The notes beneath the pieces are model-generated. The model was given only the letters and a program-made list of their open reading frames with translations. It was not told the origin of the DNA and did no database searches. Below are positions 33,163 through 40,839 of a stretch of DNA of 54,895 nt, in pieces. A program made the position numbers and the translations under genes. The stretch lies in NCBI GenBank assembly GCA_017303485.1, contig JAFLCY010000014.1:1-54895 (forward strand), given 5' to 3'. Positions within the stretch are counted from its first letter, which is position 1. The number at the start of each line of letters is the position of its first letter. Source of the DNA: Rhodobacterales bacterium (GTDB taxonomy: Bacteria > Pseudomonadota > Alphaproteobacteria > Rhodobacterales > Rhodobacteraceae).

Positions 33163-34635
33163 ATGATGCCGAATCCCCTGCCGATCCAGTTCCAGGCCAC
33201 CGCGCTTGACAGCCTTGCCGACCAGAAGGGCCGCATCGCGGTGCTGGCCGACGCGGACCAATCGCAGAGCCCGGGCTTCCGGCGGCTGGACCGGCTGGCG
33301 AAGGGCGCGCTGTCGCGGGCGCTGGGGTCGGACGCCTTTGGCAAGCTGAAGCCGGGCGAGGCGATGGAGCTTGCCTTCCCGCCGGGCATCGCTGCCGATG
33401 CGGTCCAGCTTGTCCGCCTGCCGAAAAAGGCCGACCAGGCCCAGGCGCGCAAGGCCGGGGCCGCCGTCGGGCGCAGCCACGGTGCCGGGGGCTCGCTGGT
33501 GCTGGCCGAGGGGCATGCCCGCGCCGCCGACATTGCCTTCGGCCTTGCCATGCGGGCCTATGAGTTCGACAGCCACAAGACCGGCGAGAAGGCCGCGCCC
33601 GGCCCGGTCACCCTGATGGCCACCAACCCCGAGGCCGTCGCCCGCGCCGCCGCGCCGATGGCCGCCGTGGCCGAGGGGGTGTTCTTCACCCGCGATCTGG
33701 TGAACGAACCGGCCAACGTGTTGACGACGCATGATTTCGCCGCCCGGCTTGCGGCGATGCAGGAGTTGGGCCTCGACGTCGAGATCCTGGAGGAGGAAGA
33801 CCTGTCCAAGCTCGGGATGCGGGCGCTCCTGGGGGTCGGGCAGGGGTCGGAGAGCCCCTCGAAGGTGGTCGTCATGCAATGGCACGGCGGCAAGAAGGGC
33901 GAGGCGCCCTTCGCTCTGATCGGCAAGGGTGTCGTCTTCGACACCGGCGGCATCTCGATCAAGCCCGCCGGGGGCATGGAAGAGATGACGATGGACATGG
34001 GCGGCGCGGGCGTCGTCGCGGGAGTGATGCGCACGCTCGCGCTCCGCAAGGCCAGGGCCAATGTCGTGGGCCTTGTGGGCATTGTCGAGAACATGCCCGA
34101 CGGCCGCGCGCAACGTCCGGGCGACGTGGTCAAGTCGATGAAGGGTGACACGATCGAGGTGATCAACACCGATGCCGAGGGGCGCCTCGTCCTGGCCGAT
34201 GTGCTGTGGTACGCGCAGGAGCGTTTCAAGCCCACCGGCATGATCGACCTTGCCACCCTGACCGGCGCGATCATCGTCGCCCTTGGGCACGAGAATACCG
34301 GCGTCTTTTCCAATGACGACGATCTTTGCAACGCCTTCCTTGCGGCGGCAAAGGCGGAAGGCGAGGGCGCCTGGCGGATGCCGATGGGCGATGCCTATGA
34401 CGCCAAGCTGAAATCCCGCATCGCCGACATGATGAATGTGGGCGGTCGCGACGGCGGCTCGATCACCGCCGCGCAGTTCCTGCAACGCTTCGTCAAGCCG
34501 GGCATGCCCTGGTGCCACCTGGATATCGCGGGAACCGCGCTTCTGAAGGCCGACACCACGCTGGCGCCGAAGGGCGCGACCGGTTGGGGCGTCATGGCGC
34601 TGGATCGGCTGATCCGCGACCGGTTCGAAAAGTGA
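33163..34635 (+). CDS. pepA: Leucyl aminopeptidase (M17)
   Basis: Cytosolic two-metal aminopeptidase that removes N-terminal residues from peptides. 490 residues with a normal two-domain layout: N-terminal macro-like domain to about 175, then the catalytic domain. Metal and catalytic residues are intact in GKGVVFDTGGISIKP, MDMGGAGVVAGVM and the diagnostic NTDAEGRLVLAD. In some bacteria PepA also binds DNA, not testable here. Start ATG 33163 or the next codon 33166; no strong ribosome-binding site. It diverges from lptF and is followed by holC after 94 bases, an order common in proteobacteria. Confidence 0.95.
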   Translation: MMPNPLPIQFQATALDSLADQKGRIAVLADADQSQSPGFRRLDRLAKGALSRALGSDAFGKLKPGEAMELAFPPGIAADAVQLVRLPKKADQAQARKAGAAVGRSHGAGGSLVLAEGHARAADIAFGLAMRAYEFDSHKTGEKAAPGPVTLMATNPEAVARAAAPMAAVAEGVFFTRDLVNEPANVLTTHDFAARLAAMQELGLDVEILEEEDLSKLGMRALLGVGQGSESPSKVVVMQWHGGKKGEAPFALIGKGVVFDTGGISIKPAGGMEEMTMDMGGAGVVAGVMRTLALRKARANVVGLVGIVENMPDGRAQRPGDVVKSMKGDTIEVINTDAEGRLVLADVLWYAQERFKPTGMIDLATLTGAIIVALGHENTGVFSNDDDLCNAFLAAAKAEGEGAWRMPMGDAYDAKLKSRIADMMNVGGRDGGSITAAQFLQRFVKPGMPWCHLDIAGTALLKADTTLAPKGATGWGVMALDRLIRDRFEK

Positions 34636-34729
34636 GGCTCCTCGCTCGCTTCGCGTCGCTCCTCGCGGGTCGGCGCGCGGCAAGGAGAAGTCGAAGACGC
34701 ACGACGAGCGCTCTGGAAAGGTCACGGCC

Positions 34730-35197
34730 ATGGGCACGGTGATGTTCTTCCACCTGATGCAGTCGGCCCCGGCCGACACGCTGGCCGTCAACGCGCCCCG
34801 CGCGCTGGCGCAGGGCTGGCGCGTCATGGTGCGCGGCACTGATCCGGATGCCCTCGATCAGCTTGACGCGGCGCTTTGGCTGAAAGGCGGTGACGACGGT
34901 TTCCTGCCGCATGGGCTGGCGGGCGGACCGCACGACCCGGACCAGCCGGTGCTGTTGGGCCTTGCCGAACCCGCGAATGGGGCCAGGGTGCTGGCGCTGG
35001 TCGATGGTGCCGGGGCCTCCGATGCCGAGATTGCCGCAATGGAGCGGGTCTGGGTCCTGTTCGACGGCAACGATCCCGACCGGCTGCAGGCCGCCCGCGC
35101 GCAGTGGAAGGCGATGACCGGCGCCGGTCACGCCGCGCAATACTGGTCGGAAGAAACCGGCCGCTGGGAGAAGAAGGCCGAAAGCGCCGCGCGCTGA
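34730..35197 (+). CDS. holC: DNA polymerase III subunit chi
   Basis: A 155-residue HolC protein that links the clamp loader to SSB. The start (VMFFHLMQSAPADTLAVNAPRAL), AQGWRVMVRGTDPDALDQLD and the later VLLGLAEPANG, VWVLFDGNDPDRLQAAR segments follow the chi pattern, including the C-terminal ARAQWKAMTGAGHAAQYWSE. Normal length. GGAAAGG 9 bases upstream supports ATG 34730. The preceding 94 bases contain the repeated 9-mer GCTCCTCGC but no gene. Confidence 0.9.
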   Translation: MGTVMFFHLMQSAPADTLAVNAPRALAQGWRVMVRGTDPDALDQLDAALWLKGGDDGFLPHGLAGGPHDPDQPVLLGLAEPANGARVLALVDGAGASDAEIAAMERVWVLFDGNDPDRLQAARAQWKAMTGAGHAAQYWSEETGRWEKKAESAAR

Positions 35198-35220
35198 GGG
35201 CCGCAGATCAAGATTCTTGC

Positions 35221-35916
35221 TCAAGAATTTTGCACCGCCCCCCAGCGCGCCTCGTTCGCCTCGATCGCGGCGATGCGTTCCTCGACTTTCGGGTGGCTCA
35301 GGAGCCAGGCCGGAATGCCCTCCGCCCGGTTCTGTGTCAGCGCCTCCAGCTTGCGGAACAGCGATTTCTGCGGCCCGGTCCCGATCCCCGACCTGATCAG
35401 CAGCGCCGTCGCCCAGGCATCCGCCTCGAACTCGTCGCGCCGCGACAGCCGCGCCATCAGCGCTGTCGAGATCAGGTTGGCGATCCAGATGCCGACAAAG
35501 GGCAGAATCCGGTTCAGCAGTGCCGATAGCATCACGAAGACCGCATTCTGCCCGGTGAAGTCGATCATCCGCCGCCGCATGTGCCCCTGCGCGACATGCC
35601 CCATCTCATGCGCGATGACCGTTGCCAGCTCTTCCGCCGTCACCTCGCCGCGCGCCTTGCGGTTGAGGAACCCGCGCGTGAGGAAAATCCGGCCATCCGG
35701 TGCCGCCAGCCCGTTGACCGGATCGACCTCGAACACGTTGACCGCGATCTTCGGAATCCCCATCGCTGCCGCCATCCGGTCTGCCAGCCGTGTGATGGAC
35801 GGATCGGTCAGGGGTTGGGAATTCTGGTCCAGCATCTTCCGCGTGCGCCAGGCCGAAAAGCGCATCATCATGAAGGCATAGAGAACCAGAAGGATCAGCG
35901 GGAGGAATTTGGTCAT
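35221..35916 (-). CDS. M48-family (HtpX-like) membrane zinc metalloprotease
   Basis: A 231-residue protein with an N-terminal membrane anchor (FLPLILLVLYAFMMM), the zinc site HEMGH (His103, Glu104, His107) and the third ligand Glu164 in DEFEADAWAT. A second hydrophobic stretch (about 123-157) lies between. HtpX-type proteases degrade misfolded membrane proteins with the catalytic site facing the cytoplasm, though short versions can face the periplasm. It follows the VWA gene with 43 bases between and may be the last gene of that unit. Converges on holC. Confidence 0.87.
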   Translation of the reverse strand: MTKFLPLILLVLYAFMMMRFSAWRTRKMLDQNSQPLTDPSITRLADRMAAAMGIPKIAVNVFEVDPVNGLAAPDGRIFLTRGFLNRKARGEVTAEELATVIAHEMGHVAQGHMRRRMIDFTGQNAVFVMLSALLNRILPFVGIWIANLISTALMARLSRRDEFEADAWATALLIRSGIGTGPQKSLFRKLEALTQNRAEGIPAWLLSHPKVEERIAAIEANEARWGAVQNS

Positions 35917-35959
35917 GGCAAGGATATAGTCATCCGTCGCCGCGCCACAAAGCCATCCC

Positions 35960-37141
35960 TCACCGCAAGTCCCGGATGCCCTGCGCCAACCCGTCCAGCG
36001 TCATCGGCACCATGCGGTTCTCGAAAATCTCGCGGATCAGCGTGGTGGAGCGGGCGTGATCCCAGACCCGCTCGGCCACCGGATTGATCCAGACGTGATG
36101 CGGCCATTGCGCGCGGAGACGTTGCAGCCAGACTTCGCCCGCCTCGCGGTTCCAGTGTTCGTTGGCCCCGCCCGGATGTGTCACCTCATAGGGCGACATC
36201 GCCGCATCGCCCACCAGGATCAGACGCCAGTCGCTGCCATAGGTTCGGATCACGTCCCAGGTCGGCGTCTGATGATCCCAGCGCCGCCGGTTGTCGCGCC
36301 AGAGGCCCTCGTAGACGCAGTTGTGGAAATAGAACACTTCCAGATGACGGAACTCGGCCTTCGCGGCGATGAACAGCTCCTCCATCACCCGGACATGGGG
36401 GTCCATCGAGCCGCCGATGTCGAGGAGAAGCAGGACCTTCACCGCATTGCGCCGTTCCGGACGGGTCTGCACGTCAAGCCAGCCCTGCGATGCCGTGGCG
36501 CGGATCGTGCCGTCCAGGTCCAGCTCCTCCGCCGCGCCCTCGCGGGCCCAGCGACGCAACCGGCGCAGCGCCAGCTTCATTGTCCGGGTGCCGATCTCGG
36601 CATCGCCGTCCAGATTGCGGAACTCGCGCCGGTCCCAGACCTTGGCCGCGCGCTGGTGGCGGCTTTCGTCCTGCCCGATCCTGACACCTTCGGGGTTGTA
36701 GCCGTAGGCACCGAAGGGCGAGGTTCCGGCGGTGCCGATCCATTTCGATCCGCCCTGGTGGCGGCCCTTCTGCTCGGCCAGCCGTTGCCGCAAAGTCTCC
36801 ATCAGCTTGTCGAAGCCACCCAAAGCCTCAATCGCCGCGCGCTCCTCGGCGCTGAGGTGCCGCTCGGCCAGCTTTTCCAGCCAGTCGCGCGGCAGGTCCA
36901 GCGCCTCCAGCACCTGCTCTGCCGTCACGCCCTCCAGCCCCGCGAAGGCCCGGGCAAAGGCGCGGTCGAAACGGTCGATGTGGCGTTCATCCTTCACCAG
37001 AGTCAGGCGGGCCAGATGGTAGAACCCTTCGGGATCGTAGATCACGATCCCGGCACCCATCGCTTCAAGGAAACTCAGGAACTCGCGCACAGAGACCGGA
37101 ACCCCTTCTTCCCGCAAGGTCTGGAAAAAGGGAAGGAACAT
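35960..37141 (-). CDS. VWA-domain (CoxE-like) protein, partner of MoxR ATPase
   Basis: A 393-residue cytosolic protein. N-terminal helical part (FLPFFQTLREEGVPVSVREF), a charged linker, then a von Willebrand A domain from about 225 with MIDAS-like LLLLDIGGSMDPHVRVME. The MIDAS is DxGxS, with the usual second-position Ser replaced by Gly, a form I recall as normal for this CoxE-related family. VWA proteins of this type work with MoxR AAA ATPases as metal-dependent chaperones or inserters. The matching MoxR gene is at 38984, separated by two small-to-medium genes. Start ATG 37141 lies three bases after the previous stop. Confidence 0.87.
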   Translation of the reverse strand: MFLPFFQTLREEGVPVSVREFLSFLEAMGAGIVIYDPEGFYHLARLTLVKDERHIDRFDRAFARAFAGLEGVTAEQVLEALDLPRDWLEKLAERHLSAEERAAIEALGGFDKLMETLRQRLAEQKGRHQGGSKWIGTAGTSPFGAYGYNPEGVRIGQDESRHQRAAKVWDRREFRNLDGDAEIGTRTMKLALRRLRRWAREGAAEELDLDGTIRATASQGWLDVQTRPERRNAVKVLLLLDIGGSMDPHVRVMEELFIAAKAEFRHLEVFYFHNCVYEGLWRDNRRRWDHQTPTWDVIRTYGSDWRLILVGDAAMSPYEVTHPGGANEHWNREAGEVWLQRLRAQWPHHVWINPVAERVWDHARSTTLIREIFENRMVPMTLDGLAQGIRDLR

Positions 37142-37144
37142 GGC

Positions 37145-37315
37145 TCAGCCGCGCAGCATGCGGTCAAGATAGACGGTTATGAACAGGCCGATCAGCCCGA
37201 AGATGATCGCGTAGACGGCGGCGTATTGCGCCATGTCCGCGGCCTTGCCGCCGCGCGCCCTGGCCCTGAGGCCGCCGCCGATTGCACCCAGAAGAAGACC
37301 GCCGATCACGAACAT
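37145..37315 (-). CDS. 56-aa glycine-rich two-helix membrane protein
   Basis: Reading from ATG 37315, a first helix FVIGGLLLGAIGGGL is followed by a basic loop RARARGGKAAD, the segment MAQYAAVYAIIFGLIGLFIT forming a second helix, and the end YLDRMLRG. I recall this family as a small conserved Rhodobacteraceae protein, sometimes mis-named apolipoprotein acyltransferase. The frame stays open upstream (residues RKWGA just before), so a slightly longer form is possible, but no better start codon is seen. It lies between the lipoprotein gene and the VWA gene with a three-base gap to the latter, so it is part of that operon. Confidence 0.78.
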   Translation of the reverse strand: MFVIGGLLLGAIGGGLRARARGGKAADMAQYAAVYAIIFGLIGLFITVYLDRMLRG

Positions 37316-37359
37316 TGCGCCCCATTTCCGGGGCGCGCGCGCCTGTGCGCTGTCGCCCC

Positions 37360-38676
37360 TCAGCCCCGTGCTGCCCGGTCCGCCACCGCCGCGATGTCGC
37401 GCATCCGGGCCTTGACCACGCTGTCAGGGCCGAAGCCATAGCGTGCCCAGGGTTCGCTGTCCATGCGCAGCGCATCCGCCGCCGCGGGGTTGCCCAGGCT
37501 CTCCAGCGCCTCGGCCTTGATCAGCATCAGCGTGGCCAGGAGGGCCGCATTCTCATAGCGCCGGACCACCGGGATCGCCCGGTCGGCAAGCCGCGCCGCC
37601 TGTTCCGGCAGGCCGCCCGCCAGCGCCATCGCGGCAAGCTGCATGTCGACATGCGCCAGCTGCAACTCGCCCCCTGGCAGTCGCGCATAAAGCGCGCCCG
37701 CGCGCTGGAAGGCGTCGAGCGCCCGCTGCGGCTCGCTTCCTGCCATCAGACGACCCAGCGCGAAATAGCTGAACGCGGCCCTTCCATCCTGCCAGCCTGC
37801 CGCCTTGGCCAGTGCCAGGGCGCGCTCCGCCGCCGCCTTGCGTGCCGCAAGCGAGCCGTTGCGGCCAAGCGCCGTCTCGATCGCATGGGTCCAGTCGGGC
37901 GGATTGCCGGTTGCCGAGGCATATGAACTGCCCAGCCGCGCCGCCACCTCGCTGCGGCTCATGCCGCTGGACAGGGCGGGGGAATAGGTCATCCGCAGGA
38001 TGTCCATGTCGAAGGCGGTCAGCACCGAATGGAAGTTGTCGTCGTTGAACACCGAGTCGGGCAGCCGGTACAGGTCGTTCAACGGCCCGAGCGCCTGCGC
38101 CAGCTCCTCGTGCAGGCAGTCGCGCACCTCTTGCGGGCTGGTGTCGGCGGGAATGAAGATCGCGGCCCGTTCGCGCCGGGTGACCGAGGCCCAGTCCACC
38201 GCCTCCGATCCGCGCTTGCGGCGATACTCGGCCAGCGAACTGACGTTCGGGACCACGAAGCAGGCGGCGGTCGGGGCCATGCGGCGCAGATCGGCCCGGG
38301 TGGCGAATTCCACCGTGATCGTCGCCGCGCCGGTCGCGGGGGAAATGTCGATCCCCGCCTCGCTGCGCAGCCGCCCGATCAACACCCCCAGATCACGCGC
38401 CGCGGTAGGGGGCGCCTTGCCGGTCATCGCCACCGTGACCGGGCCTTCGAAGCGGCTGAAGGTGTCGAGGCTGCGCCCGCTTTCCATCGCGAAGGTCAGG
38501 TCCATGAAGTCGCGGACCAGCGAGGATCCGCTGGCCGGCGCCAGCATGGCGCGGTAGGTTGCGGCGTCGCCAAATCCCACGCCCACCTCTGGCGAGGGAC
38601 CGTTCTTCGACACCTGGGCGGGCGGCGCGCAGGCGGCAAGGGCAAGAAGGCTGGCAGCAAGCAGGGGCAGACGCAT
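37360..38676 (-). CDS. DUF2927 lipoprotein
   Basis: A 438-residue exported lipoprotein: signal peptide PLLAASLLALAAC with the lipobox LAAC (Cys16). The DUF2927 region (about 60-260) contains DCLHEELAQALGPLNDLY, a zincin-like HExxQ segment that may be an inactive or atypical metallopeptidase site. The C-terminal part (about 280-430) is helical and TPR-like (alternating A-rich helices around ALGRLMAGSEPQRALDAFQR). Role unknown. It sits between moxR and vwa, so it may be the envelope partner of the MoxR-VWA pair (inference). No metal ligand third residue can be assigned with confidence. Confidence 0.85.
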   Translation of the reverse strand: MRLPLLAASLLALAACAPPAQVSKNGPSPEVGVGFGDAATYRAMLAPASGSSLVRDFMDLTFAMESGRSLDTFSRFEGPVTVAMTGKAPPTAARDLGVLIGRLRSEAGIDISPATGAATITVEFATRADLRRMAPTAACFVVPNVSSLAEYRRKRGSEAVDWASVTRRERAAIFIPADTSPQEVRDCLHEELAQALGPLNDLYRLPDSVFNDDNFHSVLTAFDMDILRMTYSPALSSGMSRSEVAARLGSSYASATGNPPDWTHAIETALGRNGSLAARKAAAERALALAKAAGWQDGRAAFSYFALGRLMAGSEPQRALDAFQRAGALYARLPGGELQLAHVDMQLAAMALAGGLPEQAARLADRAIPVVRRYENAALLATLMLIKAEALESLGNPAAADALRMDSEPWARYGFGPDSVVKARMRDIAAVADRAARG

Positions 38677-38983
38677 GATGAGACCAATCCGGCGACACCC
38701 CGGCAGCGGGGTTTCTGCAAGTGTCCGACTGCTGCGGTCCAGAAGTCAATTCGCGAAAAATCGCGAAGTTTCCGACCACTATCCCTCGCGGTTGAAGTTG
38801 CTTTGGCCGCAGGATTTATCCGGGGCGCTCACGGAACATTACAAATCCAACATCCGGATCGCGCGATTTTCGCTCCGGGTTTGCCGGGCGCGCTGATTCG
38901 GAGCGCCCAAAGGTGCCGACTGGAACGGTCCGAAAAGCATGAAGCCCACGAAGCCGCGAAGCTCCGCCGCCAGGCTGCCGGGA
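38677..38983. other. 307-base gap between moxR and the DUF2927 gene
   Basis: No convincing gene in either strand. It contains a perfect inverted repeat TTCGCGA-AAAA-TCGCGAA at 38750-38767, next to a minus-strand TTGACT (38744-38749) that could be a -35 element, although no matching -10 is seen. A weaker hairpin (CCCC/GGGG around GGCAG) lies near 38699. The gap suggests moxR and the lipoprotein gene may be transcribed separately. Confidence 0.55.
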
Positions 38984-39823
38984 CTAGCGCTGCGCCCGTG
39001 CCATGAAGGACAGCCGTTCGAACAACTGCACATCCTGCTCGTTCTTCAGTAGCGCGCCATGCAGCCGGGGCAGGGCGTTCTTTGCATCCTTGCGCAGGTC
39101 TTCCGGCGACAGGTCCTCGGCCAGAAGCAGTCGCAACCAGTCCAGAACCTCGCTTGTCGAGGGCTTCTTCTTCAGTCCCGGCACCTCGCGCAGCTCGTAG
39201 AACTGCGTCAGCGCCGCGGCGAGCAGCGCCTCTTTGATCCCGGGGAAGTGTACCCGGACGATGGCGGCCAGCGCCTCGGCGTCGGGAAAGCGGATGTAGT
39301 GGAAAAAGCATCGCCGCAGGAAGGCGTCGGGCAGTTCCTTCTCGTTGTTCGAGGTGATGATCACCACCGGCCGGTGCTTCGCCGCCACCGTCTCGCCGGT
39401 CTCGTAGACGTGAAACTCCATCCGGTCGAGTTCCTGCAACAAATCGTTCGGAAACTCGATGTCCGCCTTGTCGATCTCGTCGATCAGGAGGACCACCCGC
39501 CCAGCGGCCTCGAAGGCCTGCCAGAGCTTGCCCTTGCGGATGTAGTTCCGCACCTCATGCACCCGCGCCTCGCCAAGCTGGCTGTCGCGCAAGCGGCTGA
39601 CCGCGTCGTATTCGTAAAGCCCCTGCTGCGCCTTGGTGGTCGACTTCACATGCCACTCGATCAGGGGCAAATCCAGCGATTGCGCCACCTCCCGCGCGAG
39701 TTCGGTCTTCCCTGTTCCAGGCTCGCCCTTGACCAGCAAGGGGCGCTGCAAGGTGACTGCGGCATTCACCGCAAGGGCCAGATCGTCGGACGCGACATAG
39801 GTTGCGGTGGAAGAGAATTTCAT
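38984..39823 (-). CDS. MoxR-family AAA ATPase
   Basis: A 279-residue AAA+ ATPase. Walker A is GEPGTGKTEL (about 38-47), Walker B VVLLIDEIDKAD (about 110), sensor 1 region VVIITSNNEKELPDAFLRRC and arginine finger in that RRC context. MoxR ATPases form hexamers that act with VWA-domain partners to mature or assemble enzymes and envelope complexes. The VWA partner lies downstream at 35960 after a lipoprotein and a small membrane protein, all on the minus strand. It diverges from dksA across a 121-base gap. Confidence 0.9.
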   Translation of the reverse strand: MKFSSTATYVASDDLALAVNAAVTLQRPLLVKGEPGTGKTELAREVAQSLDLPLIEWHVKSTTKAQQGLYEYDAVSRLRDSQLGEARVHEVRNYIRKGKLWQAFEAAGRVVLLIDEIDKADIEFPNDLLQELDRMEFHVYETGETVAAKHRPVVIITSNNEKELPDAFLRRCFFHYIRFPDAEALAAIVRVHFPGIKEALLAAALTQFYELREVPGLKKKPSTSEVLDWLRLLLAEDLSPEDLRKDAKNALPRLHGALLKNEQDVQLFERLSFMARAQR

Positions 39824-39894
39824 CGCAGTTTCAACATTCTGTTTCCTGGCCTTTCACAAACCCTACCTATGCCCAGAAAATGTCGCAACCGCTA

Positions 39895-39922
39895 GTGACA
39901 ATCCCCTGGGCTTGCGATACAT
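39895..39922 (+). promoter_or_regulatory. Candidate dksA promoter
   Basis: GTGACA (39895-39900) and ATACAT (39917-39922) are spaced 16 bases apart in the gap between moxR and dksA. Transcription would start upstream of both candidate dksA start codons (39945 and 39996). Moderate match only. Confidence 0.35.
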
Positions 39923-39995
39923 GCGCGGCCATCAGGAGAGCGCCATGACAGAAGCCCACCTGTCGGAGCGATCCGGCGTAAAGGAGAGAGTTTCA

Positions 39996-40418
39996 ATGAA
40001 GGCTGAAGTTTTCCTGCCAGATGATTACCGTCCCGCCGAGGACGAACCCTTCATGAACGACCGCCAGCTGGAATATTTCCGCCGGAAGCTGCTGACCTGG
40101 AAGCAGGAGCTTCTGGACCAGTCGGCCGAGACCATCGACAGCCTGCAGGACAGCGCCCGCAACGTGCCCGACATCGCCGACCGCGCCTCCGAGGAGACCG
40201 ACCGCGCGCTGGAACTGCGCACCCGTGACCGTCAGCGCAAGCTTGTCGCCAAGATCGACGCCGCGCTGCGCCGGATCGACAATGGCGAATTCGGCTATTG
40301 CGAAGTCTCGGGCGAACCGATCAGCCTCAAGCGGCTGGACGCACGCCCGATCGCGACCATGACGCTGGAAGCCCAGGAAAAGCACGAACGCCGCGAGAAA
40401 GTGCATCGCGACGACTGA
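39996..40418 (+). CDS. dksA: RNA polymerase-binding protein DksA, single-cysteine type
   Basis: A 140-residue DksA that binds the RNA polymerase secondary channel and, with ppGpp, reprogrammes transcription. The coiled-coil tip D59-I-A-D62-R-A64-S matches the functional DxxDxA tip. The zinc finger is reduced: only Cys102 (GYCEVSGEP) remains of the usual four, and the second pair is replaced by ARPIATMTL. Rhodobacter DksA is known to be of this kind. ATG 39996 has AAGGAG about 8 bases upstream and begins with the family start MKAEVFLPDDYRP. An in-frame ATG at 39945 with AGGAG could add 17 residues. GFA and monooxygenase genes follow closely. Confidence 0.93.
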   Translation: MKAEVFLPDDYRPAEDEPFMNDRQLEYFRRKLLTWKQELLDQSAETIDSLQDSARNVPDIADRASEETDRALELRTRDRQRKLVAKIDAALRRIDNGEFGYCEVSGEPISLKRLDARPIATMTLEAQEKHERREKVHRDD

Positions 40419-40437
40419 ACCGGGAAGGGGGCCGGAG

Positions 40438-40839
40438 GTGTCCAGCCCGTCTGACAGAACGCTCACCGGCGGCTGCTACTGCCGCAGGGTAGGCTATCAG
40501 GTCGATGACGCTTTCGACTACGCGCTGATCTGCCATTGCTCCGACTGCCGATCTGCGTTCAAGCCTTTCGCAGGCATCCCGCGCGACAGGCTTGCCTTCA
40601 CCCATGGCGCCGACAATCTGATGGTTTATGGTGACGACCTCACGAACAACACCCACTGCGCCAGTTGCGGCTCCCTCCTGTTCTCGGTCGTGCGCGACGG
40701 AAAATGGGTGCATGTCGCAATGGGCACGCTGATCGACACTCCGACGATCCGGCCCAAGGCGCATATCTTCGTCGGCAGCAAAGCCCCCTGGCATCAGATC
40801 ACCGATGATCTGCCGCAATATCAGGAGTTTCCGGAATGA
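40438..40839 (+). CDS. GFA/CENP-V-family zinc-binding protein
   Basis: A 133-residue protein of the glutathione-dependent formaldehyde-activating (GFA) fold. The zinc-binding cysteines are present: GGCYCRRVGY (Cys-x-Cys), ICHCSDCRSAF (Cys-x-Cys-x2-Cys) and CASCGSLLF. Family proteins bind zinc in a beta-barrel and sometimes glutathione adducts; true GFA activity is not proven for most members. GTG 40438 lies 19 bases after the dksA stop, with GGAGG too close to be an ideal site. The stop overlaps the monooxygenase start by four bases. Confidence 0.87.
   Translation: MSSPSDRTLTGGCYCRRVGYQVDDAFDYALICHCSDCRSAFKPFAGIPRDRLAFTHGADNLMVYGDDLTNNTHCASCGSLLFSVVRDGKWVHVAMGTLIDTPTIRPKAHIFVGSKAPWHQITDDLPQYQEFPE

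Noticed and set aside
34636-34729. GCTCCTCGC direct repeats between pepA and holC as a mobile element
   Set aside because: Only two copies of a 9-mer, no terminal inverted repeats or longer symmetry; insufficient for a repeat-element call.
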